A DNA stretch of 17,663 bases, taken from contig PXDW01000050.1 in NCBI GenBank assembly GCA_003564925.1, positions 1 through 17,663 of the forward strand, in the 5' to 3' direction. The notes beneath the pieces are model-generated. The model saw nothing but the letters and a program-made list of their open reading frames with translations, did no database searches and had not been told where the DNA came from. Origin of the DNA: Candidatus Woesearchaeota archaeon (GTDB lineage Archaea; Nanobdellota; Nanobdellia; Woesearchaeales; PXDW01). The translations under genes and the position numbers were made by a program. Below, one piece after another: positions 7,152-14,175 of the stretch; the stretch's first letter is position 1, and each line of letters begins with the position of its first letter.

Positions 7152-8636
7152 ATGCATGATTACAGAAGGATAACAAAGCAGTTTGGAATTTCTTATTTTT
7201 TCACTTTTCTAATTTTCATATTTACACCAATATTAACATTCTTACTTACTAGATTTTTATCAGTTGAAGAATTTGGGATATATTCAATATTGGCTGCAAC
7301 TGTAGCTGTTCTAACAGACTTGCTTATATTTGGGATGCCTTCTTATGTTGTAACAAAATTATCTGGTTTTAAGTATAAGAAGAAAATTGAGTCTATATTC
7401 TCTATACTGTTTTTTGAATTTTTGATAATCTTTGGAATAATACTTATTTTATTTATTCCTTGGGTTCAAGAAACACTAATCAGCCTTTTAAGGATAGAAG
7501 GCTATAAAAGAGCGTTTCAGATATCTTTGTTGATAGTTTTTTCAAGCATATTGTTTTCCACTTTAGCTTCTTATCTAGCTGCTAACAGAAAACTTGAGTT
7601 ACAATCATTCATTTTTTTCCTTAGGACATGCCTGTGGAGAATTTTCCTTATAATATTCTTTGTTTCATTCAGAGGATTTAATTTGACAGAGGTTTTTTAC
7701 ATGTGGCTTGCCGGAATACTTGCAACATTCCTGGTTCTTGTTATTTACTTAAAAAAAGATATTTCCTTCTTTTTCATAAAAATAAAAAAGGTAAGCTTTA
7801 ATCTTTTCAAAAAATCCATGGTTTTTGGTCTTCCTTTAGTCATGGTTACAGCCGGAGCATTAATAATAACTTTGGCTGACAGGTATATGCTAAATTACTA
7901 CAAAGGAGCTGAAATAACAGGAATATATTCTCTTGCATATTCTCTTGTATCTCTAATAATAAGCTTATCTGGAATAATATCATCTGTTCTTTATCCTCAT
8001 CTTGCAAAAGCTTGGAATGAAAAAAAATCCCACAATATTCTTTTTAATGCGATGCTAAAATACAATATTTTAATTGTGATTCCTGCAATGACTGGATTAT
8101 ATGTTTTAAGAGAACAGATTATTACACTTATATCAGGACCTGAATATCTTGTAGGTGCTTCAGCTATTGCAGTATTAATAACTTTTCCATTGTTTGCTTC
8201 ATTAATACTTATATTGACAAATTCGCTTATGCTGAAAGAGAAAACAAGGTTGATTGCTTTTGGCTACTTAGGAGGAGCATTGCTTAATATATTTTTGAAT
8301 ATAATCCTTATACCAAAGTATAGTATAAATGGTGCTTCAATAGCAACTGTTGCTTCCTATGTTTTTATGTATGTTTTCTTCCATTTTGCTTCAAAAAAAC
8401 AGTTTTCATGGGACTTTAAATTCCTTAAAGTTGAAAGAGTGGTTGCAGCTTCATTACTAATGGGAATAATCCTGTATTTTATAAATCCAGAGATTTACTT
8501 TACAAAGGTTGCATCAATAGCCGCAGGTGTAATAATCTATATTATACTCATATATATATTAAAAATATTTGCAAGGCAGGAATACAATATAATAAAGAGC
8601 TTCCTGCCAAAGTTCCTGCATAAATTCTTTAGATAG
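7152..8636 (+). CDS. Polysaccharide flippase (Wzx/MOP superfamily)
   Basis: A 494-aa integral membrane protein with roughly 12-14 hydrophobic segments along its whole length, for example near residues 12-33, 42-62, 82-103 and several between 430 and 485. The opening KQFGISYFFTFLIFIF is typical of Wzx/RfbX-like members of the MOP exporter superfamily, as is the LTRFLSVEEFGIYSI segment at the end of helix 1. These proteins flip lipid-linked glycans across the membrane. The family assignment rests on this pattern and on the length. Its place beside a methyltransferase and a nonulosonate operon points to export of a surface or S-layer glycan. The protein is complete and its transcript converges with the radical SAM gene 23 bases downstream. 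Confidence 0.88.
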   Translation: MHDYRRITKQFGISYFFTFLIFIFTPILTFLLTRFLSVEEFGIYSILAATVAVLTDLLIFGMPSYVVTKLSGFKYKKKIESIFSILFFEFLIIFGIILILFIPWVQETLISLLRIEGYKRAFQISLLIVFSSILFSTLASYLAANRKLELQSFIFFLRTCLWRIFLIIFFVSFRGFNLTEVFYMWLAGILATFLVLVIYLKKDISFFFIKIKKVSFNLFKKSMVFGLPLVMVTAGALIITLADRYMLNYYKGAEITGIYSLAYSLVSLIISLSGIISSVLYPHLAKAWNEKKSHNILFNAMLKYNILIVIPAMTGLYVLREQIITLISGPEYLVGASAIAVLITFPLFASLILILTNSLMLKEKTRLIAFGYLGGALLNIFLNIILIPKYSINGASIATVASYVFMYVFFHFASKKQFSWDFKFLKVERVVAASLLMGIILYFINPEIYFTKVASIAAGVIIYIILIYILKIFARQEYNIIKSFLPKFLHKFFR

Positions 8637-8642
8637 TTATAG

Positions 8643-8649
8643 AAAAAAA
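8643..8649 (-). terminator. Oligo-T tract downstream of the radical SAM gene
   Basis: Seven consecutive T residues on the minus strand begin 11 bases after the stop codon of the radical SAM gene. Archaeal transcription commonly ends at such U-runs without a hairpin. This tract is the only such run in the 23-base convergent gap. Confidence 0.35.
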
Positions 8650-8659
8650 TTATTGTAAT

Positions 8660-10048
8660 TCAAGTCTGCCTAAATCCCCTGAAAGAGGCATCTCTTTCTA
8701 GATAAAGCTTTCTTGCAACCCCAACCTGATTTTTTGCTTTATTTTTAAAGTAGTTTTCAATGAGCTTTTTGTTTGCTTTGAATAAAACTTTATAAAAATC
8801 ATCATCTGAAAGCTTTGTAAAGTTAACTGACATCAGATCAGAGTTTGTATGTTTGTTTTCATAAAAGTCCTCAACATCCTTTAATAGGCCTTTTTCAATC
8901 GCATAATAATATAAAGGGCTACCAGGATAAGGGGTTACTGGCCTTATTGTCCTTAATTGTGAGCCGTCATCATATTTTATAAGAAAATCAACCCCTTTTT
9001 GCAAAGTTTTTTCATCTTCGCCTATATTTCCGAAGATTATGTTAAATCCTGGAGATATTCCAGCTTCCAAGGTTGCTATTATTCCTTCTTCAATCTGTTT
9101 TACAGTAAGGTTCTTGTTCATGACTTTTAATGTTTCATCATCCATGCATTCAATCCCATAATTGATAAAGACACATCCTGATTTCTTCATAAGTGTTAAA
9201 AGTTCCGGATTTGCAAAGTTAAGCCTTCCGTTGCAAAGCCATTTGATATTTAGTTTTTCCTTTATAAAAGCATTGCATAACTCTTTTGTTCTTTCTTCAG
9301 AAGCCATTGTCAGCTCATCTGCAAAAGATATGTAGTTAATCCCAAAATCCTTTTTCAACATTTTTATTTCATCAATTATGCTTTCTACAGATCTTGGCCT
9401 GAAGCCTTTGTCCATCCTATAACAGAAATTGCATTTAAAATGGCATCCCCTTCCTGAGAGGACTGGAAAAACTCTGTCTTTATTTCCAGTATGAGGCATC
9501 CTGATTAAAGCATAATAATCTATTGGAAACAAATCCCAAGCCGGAAATGGAATAGAATCAACATCCTTTATTAATTCTCTTTGTTCTGTTTTAACCAGTT
9601 TATTCTTATCCAGATAAGCTATTCCTTTTACACTTTTAAGCTCTTTTTTATTTTCAATTCCATCAAGAAGCTCAATAATGGTATTTTCCCCTTCCCCTAT
9701 GACAACAAAATCCGCTTTTGTTTTTTTTAAAAAGTATTCTGGCTCTGGGGAAGGTCCATGCCCGCCAAGAATATAAATAGGCTTATTTTTAGACTTGTTA
9801 ACAGCTTCAGAAATCTTCAACAGCTTTCTGTATTGATAATACCCTGCTATAACATTAACTCCTATAACATCAAACTTATTTTTGTTAAGATAATCTGTAA
9901 GATGCTCCTCTGAATAATGATGAACATCCTGGCTATATATCTCTACTTCGTGTCCTGCATTTCTCAAAACAGATGCTATGTATGCTAATCCCAGGGGAAA
10001 ATAATGTATGTAAGAATCATTGTCATAAACAATAAGTAAAATCCTCAT
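8660..10048 (-). CDS. B12-binding-domain radical SAM protein
   Basis: A 462-aa protein with the COG1032 architecture. An N-terminal cobalamin-binding-like Rossmann domain (about residues 1-135) contains FPLGLAYIASVLRNAGHEV, GGHGPSPEP and the IGEGENT motif. A radical SAM domain follows with the cluster motif Cys202-x3-Cys206-x2-Cys209 (GCHFKCNFC) after the SGRG lead-in. A later GIECMDDETLKVMNK block and PYPGSPLY are also typical. The classical DxHxxG cobalamin-ligand motif is not clearly present (DVHHYS at 41-46), so base-off B12 binding is uncertain. Family members are methylases, ring-forming or C-C-bond enzymes, and the substrate here is unknown. The gene is divergent from the Lrp regulator and shares its 146-base regulatory region, so it may be co-regulated with the glycan operon. 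Confidence 0.88.
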   Translation of the reverse strand: MRILLIVYDNDSYIHYFPLGLAYIASVLRNAGHEVEIYSQDVHHYSEEHLTDYLNKNKFDVIGVNVIAGYYQYRKLLKISEAVNKSKNKPIYILGGHGPSPEPEYFLKKTKADFVVIGEGENTIIELLDGIENKKELKSVKGIAYLDKNKLVKTEQRELIKDVDSIPFPAWDLFPIDYYALIRMPHTGNKDRVFPVLSGRGCHFKCNFCYRMDKGFRPRSVESIIDEIKMLKKDFGINYISFADELTMASEERTKELCNAFIKEKLNIKWLCNGRLNFANPELLTLMKKSGCVFINYGIECMDDETLKVMNKNLTVKQIEEGIIATLEAGISPGFNIIFGNIGEDEKTLQKGVDFLIKYDDGSQLRTIRPVTPYPGSPLYYYAIEKGLLKDVEDFYENKHTNSDLMSVNFTKLSDDDFYKVLFKANKKLIENYFKNKAKNQVGVARKLYLERDASFRGFRQT

Positions 10049-10070
10049 AAGGAATATGATTTATACACAT

Positions 10071-10078
10071 TTTATAAA
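10071..10078 (-). promoter_or_regulatory. TATA box for the radical SAM gene
   Basis: The palindromic octamer TTTATAAA is centred 26-27 bases upstream of the radical SAM ATG at 10048. This implies a leaderless transcript. Confidence 0.5.
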
Positions 10079-10112
10079 ACTTTTTATTAATTTATATTTA
10101 TTAAAAATAATT

Positions 10113-10125
10113 TATCTTAAAATTT
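10113..10125 (+). repeat. Operator-like direct repeat, copy 1 (TATCTTAAAATTT)
   Basis: First of two identical 13-base repeats in the divergent region between the radical SAM and Lrp genes. Its start is exactly 30 bases before the start of copy 2, close to three helical turns, so both would face the same side of the DNA. It lies about 35 bases upstream of the radical SAM TATA box and could also act on that gene. Confidence 0.6.
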
Positions 10126-10142
10126 AATAATTATTTAAAATA

Positions 10143-10155
10143 TATCTTAAAATTT
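10143..10155 (+). repeat. Operator-like direct repeat, copy 2 (TATCTTAAAATTT)
   Basis: Second identical 13-base repeat. It ends just before the BRE-like CGAAA and the TATA box of the Lrp gene, a position from which a bound regulator could block or assist TFB/TBP loading. Confidence 0.6.
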
Positions 10156-10162
10156 CGAAATA

Positions 10163-10170
10163 TTTATATA
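10163..10170 (+). promoter_or_regulatory. BRE/TATA promoter of the Lrp-led nonulosonate operon
   Basis: TTTATATA, preceded by CGAAATA, is centred about 28 bases upstream of the ATG at 10195. This is a near-consensus archaeal BRE-TATA pair and implies initiation at or just before the start codon. It is the only clear promoter seen for the eight-gene operon that follows. Confidence 0.6.
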
Positions 10171-10182
10171 CTAAAAACTATT

Positions 10183-10192
10183 TTTTAAGATA
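10183..10192 (-). repeat. Operator-like element, inverted copy 3 (TTTTAAGATA)
   Basis: This decamer is the exact reverse complement of the first ten bases of copies 1 and 2 (TATCTTAAAA). It sits over the expected transcription start, two bases before the Lrp ATG, a position fitting autorepression. Confidence 0.55.
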
Positions 10193-10194
10193 AA

Positions 10195-10683
10195 ATGATA
10201 AAACTGGATGAAAAAAACTGCATGATTCTAAATCTGCTGCAGGAAAATTGCAGAATATCCCTTACAGAAATTGCAAAAAAAGTAGAACTTTCTGTTGACT
10301 CAGTAAAGAAAAGAATAAATAAGATGATTGAAAATGATATATTTTACCCTAAAATACAGCTAAGGCCCAGAAATTTTGGATTTAACAATATTGTTGAGAT
10401 AAAGATAAGGCTGCATAATTACTCAGAAAATGAAAGGAATAAGTTTATAAGCTATCTTAAGGAAAATCCGCGCGTTGCTGAAATTCTATGCATATCTGGG
10501 GAGTGGGACTTAACTATTGTAATCATTGCAAAAGACTCGCTAGATTTGGGAAAAATAACATCAGAAATAAGAAATAAGTTTAACAAAATAATTGATGATT
10601 GGAGAGAGTCATTAACTACTCATGTTTATAAATTTGAAGAATATGATATGTTAAAAATAAACAAAATAATAAATGGGGGATAA
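10195..10683 (+). CDS. Lrp/AsnC-family transcriptional regulator
   Basis: A 162-aa regulator with the standard two-part layout. The N-terminal winged helix-turn-helix covers about residues 4-58 (LDEKNCMILNLLQENCR, then ISLTEIAKKVELSVDSVKKR). The C-terminal RAM/AsnC domain, about 66-150, is for ligand binding and oligomerisation and contains the SGEWDLTI motif at 101-108. The length is typical. It is the first gene of the nonulosonate operon and is preceded by three copies of a TATCTTAAAA element around its promoter, so autoregulation and control of the whole operon are likely. The ligand, usually an amino acid, cannot be read from the sequence. The ATG lies directly at the predicted transcription start, so translation of this gene is probably leaderless. 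Confidence 0.9.
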   Translation: MIKLDEKNCMILNLLQENCRISLTEIAKKVELSVDSVKKRINKMIENDIFYPKIQLRPRNFGFNNIVEIKIRLHNYSENERNKFISYLKENPRVAEILCISGEWDLTIVIIAKDSLDLGKITSEIRNKFNKIIDDWRESLTTHVYKFEEYDMLKINKIINGG

Positions 10684-10687
10684 TAAA

Positions 10688-11728
10688 ATGAAAGAAGAAT
10701 TCAAGAAATTATTTGAGAATAAAACAATATTGATAACAGGGGGGACAGGTTTTTTAGGTAAGGCATTGATTTATGAAATACTTAAATATAGTCCTCAAAG
10801 CATAAGGGTATTCAGCAGAGATGAGGTTAAGCATCATCACATCCAAGAGCTGTATGATTATGACACAAGATTAAGAAATCTTATAGGTGATGTCAGGGAC
10901 TACAGAAGGCTTGAAAGAGCAACAGAGGGAGTTGATATTGTAATTCATGCCGCTGCCTTGAAAAGAATAGATATCTTAGAGTATAATGTAGGAGAGACAA
11001 TAAAAACAAATGTAAACGGAACTTTAAATGTTGTTGAAGCCTGCCTTGCAAACAACGTTGAAAAAGCCATATTTATTTCGACAGACAAGGCTTGTTCTCC
11101 TGTCAACACTTATGGAGCTTGCAAATTTATCGGCGAGAGAATATTTACAGAGAGCAATTACAGTAAAGGGAACAAAAGAACAATATTTACATTTGTTCGA
11201 TATGGCAATGTTTTGGAAAGTACTGGTTCTGTTATTCCATTTTTTGAATCAAAAATTGAAAAAGGAGTTGACATTCCGTTAACAGATAAAAGGATGACTA
11301 GATTTATTATAACACCCGAGGGTGCTGTAAATTTGGTTTTTAATGCACTACATTATGCAATAGGTGGAGAAGTTTTTGTTCCTAAGCTGCCATCTCTAAA
11401 GATTGTTGATCTTATTGATATATTAAAGGAAAAACACAATGCAAAGAATAAAATAAAGGTTATAGGGCTAAGGCCTGGAGAGAACATACATGAGTCTATG
11501 ATAAATTCGACAGAGGTTCCAAGAACATATGAGTTCAAAGATATGTATGTTATAACAGCTTGTATTGAAGATAACCCCAATATTGGAAAAATAAGATTAG
11601 AGAATGCGGAGTATTTTGATAAGAAAAATATTCTTACAGAGGAAAAAATGGAGAATTATTCTTCGAAAGATGCGCTTGTGTCTAAAGACGAAGTTAAAAG
11701 AATATTCAAAAGATATGGTTTAATTTAA
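10688..11728 (+). CDS. pseB: UDP-N-acetylglucosamine 4,6-dehydratase (PseB/FlaA1-like)
   Basis: A soluble extended-SDR enzyme of 346 aa resembling PseB/FlaA1, which convert UDP-GlcNAc to a 4-keto-6-deoxy sugar, with C5 inversion in PseB. The NAD(P) site GGTGFLG is at residues 18-24. Family blocks SRDEVK, GDVRD and AAALKR (88-93) follow. The catalytic TDK is at 132-134 and Tyr142-x3-Lys146 completes the active site. RYGNVLESTGSVIPFF and RMTRF match the family closely. The usual KH of the AAxKH motif is KR here. The start at 10688 is preferred over 10673 because GGGGGA at 10675-10680, inside the end of the Lrp gene, fits a ribosome site for it. The likely role is first step toward a pseudaminic-type nonulosonate. 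Retaining (Leg-type) chemistry cannot be excluded. Confidence 0.87.
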   Translation: MKEEFKKLFENKTILITGGTGFLGKALIYEILKYSPQSIRVFSRDEVKHHHIQELYDYDTRLRNLIGDVRDYRRLERATEGVDIVIHAAALKRIDILEYNVGETIKTNVNGTLNVVEACLANNVEKAIFISTDKACSPVNTYGACKFIGERIFTESNYSKGNKRTIFTFVRYGNVLESTGSVIPFFESKIEKGVDIPLTDKRMTRFIITPEGAVNLVFNALHYAIGGEVFVPKLPSLKIVDLIDILKEKHNAKNKIKVIGLRPGENIHESMINSTEVPRTYEFKDMYVITACIEDNPNIGKIRLENAEYFDKKNILTEEKMENYSSKDALVSKDEVKRIFKRYGLI

Positions 11729-11735
11729 AGGGGAG

Positions 11736-12602
11736 ATGAATTTGAAGCTTGCATTAGGAACAGTCCAGTTTGGATTAGACTACGGGATTAACAATAAAAA
11801 AGGCAAAGTGCCCGAGAATGAAGTTGAAGATATTCTTATTTTTGCGTCTCAAAACGGAATAAGTGTGCTTGACACTTCCTATGATTATGGAGATAGCGAG
11901 AAAGTTTTAGGGGAAGTAATAAAAAAAAATAATCTGAAATTTAAGATAATATCAAAACTTCATCTTGGAAAGATTGAAGATAGTAAAAAAATAGTTGATG
12001 AGTCATTGAAAAGGATGAATTCCAAGAAAATTTATGGGTATATGTTCCATAACTTTGAGTCATTTATAGATAATCCTGAAGTTTTAGAGCAGTTAAAAGA
12101 ATTAAAAAACAAAGGAAAGATTGAGAAGTACGGATTTTCATTATACAGGCCTGAAGAAGCTGAATATTTAATGAAAAAAAATATTGAATTTGACATAATT
12201 CAGATTCCATACAGCATTCTTGACCAAAGTTTTTCTAGCCTATTCAAGAGATTAAAAGAAAGGAATATAGAGATACATGTAAGATCTGTTTTTCTGCAGG
12301 GATTAATGTTTAAAAAACCAGATGAGCTTGAGGGAACTTTTGCTAAAATAAAAAAAAAGATTCAAAGATTAAATGAGATTTCTAAAAATCAAAATATACC
12401 ATTAGCGGCAATATGTATAAACTTTGCAGTTCTTAATGAAGATATTGATAAGGTTGTTATTGGTGTGGATTCATTGCAAAATTTAAAGGAGAATGTTGAA
12501 TCTTTGAAATATAAAGAAAAAGTAAAAAGTATTTATAATGAATTGCTAAAATTAAAAGAAGAGGATGAAAACATAATTCTCCCTTATAATTGGAAAAAAT
12601 AA
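11736..12602 (+). CDS. Aldo/keto reductase family oxidoreductase
   Basis: A 288-aa TIM-barrel NAD(P)H reductase. The catalytic tetrad can be placed at Asp46 and Tyr51 (LDTSYDYGDSEKVLG), Lys74 (IISKL) and His105 (YMFHNF). The opening LALGTVQFGLDYGINN is typical of the subgroup often found in sugar-biosynthesis clusters. The strong ribosome site GGGGAG directly abuts the ATG at 11736, so the in-frame TTG at 11742, giving a protein beginning MKLALGTVQFG, may be the true start. It lies 7 bases after the pseB-like gene. The likely role is reduction of a keto or aldehyde sugar intermediate. It is not part of the standard Pse or Leg pathway. Confidence 0.85.
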   Translation: MNLKLALGTVQFGLDYGINNKKGKVPENEVEDILIFASQNGISVLDTSYDYGDSEKVLGEVIKKNNLKFKIISKLHLGKIEDSKKIVDESLKRMNSKKIYGYMFHNFESFIDNPEVLEQLKELKNKGKIEKYGFSLYRPEEAEYLMKKNIEFDIIQIPYSILDQSFSSLFKRLKERNIEIHVRSVFLQGLMFKKPDELEGTFAKIKKKIQRLNEISKNQNIPLAAICINFAVLNEDIDKVVIGVDSLQNLKENVESLKYKEKVKSIYNELLKLKEEDENIILPYNWKK

Positions 12603-12603
12603 A

Positions 12604-13518
12604 ATGTCTTACAAAATTTTAATAACAGGGGCAAATGGAATGCTTGGCTCTAATTTATGCACGCAATATTCTAAAGATAAAAAAAATATAGTAATTGCGA
12701 CAGACATAAAAAAGCCTGATTTTACTAAATGCTTAAATTTAAAGATGGATATAACAAATAAAGAGGACTTAAATATAATAGAAAAAGAAAGGCCGAATTT
12801 GATAATACATTGCGCTGCACTAGTCAATGTTGATTATTGTGAGGAATATGAAAAAGAAGCAGAGAAAATAAACAGCATTGGAACAAAAAATATTGCTGAA
12901 GCTGCAAAAAAATCTGGCTGTTATTTAGTGCACATCTCAACAGACGCTATTTTTGATGGGAATAGAGGCAATTATAAAGAAGAAGAAAATCCTAATCCTA
13001 TAAACATATACGGAAAAACAAAGCTTGATGCTGAAAAAAATGTTGAGAAATTTTGCAGTGATTATGCTATAGTAAGAACCAATATTTATGGATGGAACAG
13101 GGAGGAAAAATTCAGTTTGGCTGAATGGATGTTAGACAAATTAGAAAAAGAAGAGGAGCTGCCTGCTTTCAATGATGTTATGTTTTCTCCAATACTTGTA
13201 AATAATTTAGGCGAAGCGATTCTTGAGATTTATAAAATTAAATATAATGGAATACTGCATGTTGCAGGCTCTGAAGCATGCTCAAAGCTGGAATTTGCAA
13301 AAGCTATTGCCAAAGTTTTTGGATTAAAAAAAGAATTGATAAAGCAAACTAGTGTTGAGGATATTAATTTAAAAGCGAAAAGATCAAAAAATATGTCCTT
13401 AAATGTGGAAAAAGCAAAAAAGATGCTAAAGACTAGGATTTTAAATGTTGAAGAAGGATTAAAGCAATTTAAAAAATTGAAGGAAGAAGGATTTGTTGAG
13501 GAGCTGAAAAATGGATAA
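12604..13518 (+). CDS. RmlD-like NAD(P)-dependent sugar reductase (extended SDR)
   Basis: A 304-aa extended SDR similar to dTDP-4-dehydrorhamnose reductase. The cofactor site GANGMLGSNL is at residues 9-18, and CAALVNVDYCE (70-80) is typical of RmlD. STDAIFDG (112-119) and the active-site Tyr136-x3-Lys140 (YGKTK) follow. It probably reduces a 4-keto nucleotide sugar, or another keto intermediate of this operon. A dTDP-rhamnose role is unlikely because no RmlA, RmlB or RmlC partners are in the window. The gene starts one base after the aldo/keto reductase stop and overlaps the next gene by 8 bases. Confidence 0.87.
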   Translation: MSYKILITGANGMLGSNLCTQYSKDKKNIVIATDIKKPDFTKCLNLKMDITNKEDLNIIEKERPNLIIHCAALVNVDYCEEYEKEAEKINSIGTKNIAEAAKKSGCYLVHISTDAIFDGNRGNYKEEENPNPINIYGKTKLDAEKNVEKFCSDYAIVRTNIYGWNREEKFSLAEWMLDKLEKEEELPAFNDVMFSPILVNNLGEAILEIYKIKYNGILHVAGSEACSKLEFAKAIAKVFGLKKELIKQTSVEDINLKAKRSKNMSLNVEKAKKMLKTRILNVEEGLKQFKKLKEEGFVEELKNG

Positions 13519-14173
13519 TAAAAAAAAAGATAATAAGATAATTGCAGTTATCCCAGCTTTAAATGAGGAAAAAACAATTGAATCTGTATTAAAAAAAACA
13601 AAAAAATATGTTGATGAGATAATTGTTGTTGATGATTGCTCAAAAGACAAAACAGCAAAGATAGCAGAAAAATACGCTTATGTTATCAAACATAATAAGA
13701 ATGAAGGATACGACAAAAGCATCGATGATGGATTTAAGTTAGCTAAAAAAAGAAAAGCAGAGATTATAATAACCTTAGATGCTGACGGCCAGCATTTTCC
13801 TGAGGACATCCCAAGATTAATTAAGCATATAAAAAACAAAAATGCAGATATTGTTGCAGGAAAAAGGCCTTACAACGCAAGACTTATGGAGCAGATATTT
13901 GCAAATTTTGGAAAAAAACTAGGTATTGAAGATCCGCTGTGCGGCATGAAAGCCTATAGTATAAAAGTTTATGATGATATTGGATTTTTTGACAAAATAA
14001 GCTCTATTGGGACACAGCTATTATTTACTGCATTAAAAAGAGGCTACAAGATTAAAAACATAAAAATAAAACTTAATAAAAGAAAAGATGTTCCAAGATT
14101 TGGAAGAAAGCTAAAGGCAAACTTTAAATTGTTGAGAGCATTGCTAAGGCTAAAAAGATATTTAAAGGAATGA
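13511..14173 (+). CDS. Family 2 glycosyltransferase, soluble
   Basis: A GT-A fold, family 2 transferase of 220 aa. The nucleotide-binding start AVIPALNEEKTIESV (12-26), VVDDCSKDKT (39-48) and the metal-binding DADGQH (90-95) are all clear, as is the CGMKAY segment seen in dolichol-phosphate-mannose-synthase-like members. No C-terminal transmembrane segment is visible and the tail is strongly basic, so membrane contact would be peripheral. GAGGAG stands 7 bases before the ATG. The gene is overlapped on both sides by biosynthetic genes, which implies a dedicated role in the same pathway or in transfer of its product. Donor and acceptor are unknown. Confidence 0.88.
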   Translation: MDNKKKDNKIIAVIPALNEEKTIESVLKKTKKYVDEIIVVDDCSKDKTAKIAEKYAYVIKHNKNEGYDKSIDDGFKLAKKRKAEIIITLDADGQHFPEDIPRLIKHIKNKNADIVAGKRPYNARLMEQIFANFGKKLGIEDPLCGMKAYSIKVYDDIGFFDKISSIGTQLLFTALKRGYKIKNIKIKLNKRKDVPRFGRKLKANFKLLRALLRLKRYLKE

Positions 14174-14175
14174 AA

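Noticed and set aside
7059..7157. 33-residue hydrophobic N-terminal extension of the methyltransferase (a possible membrane anchor)
   Set aside because: It would overlap the flippase start on the other strand and contain both divergent TATA boxes. The ATG at 7058 begins just before motif I and has a TATA box at the right distance.
10081..10160. Short AT-rich repeats as a possible CRISPR or replication origin
   Set aside because: There are only two 13-base direct copies and one inverted copy, without uniform spacers or an adjacent cas or Orc1/Cdc6 gene. A regulator operator explains them better.
12604..13518. dTDP-rhamnose pathway
   Set aside because: Only an RmlD-like reductase is seen. No RmlA, RmlB or RmlC genes are in the window, so a role in the nonulosonate operon is more likely.
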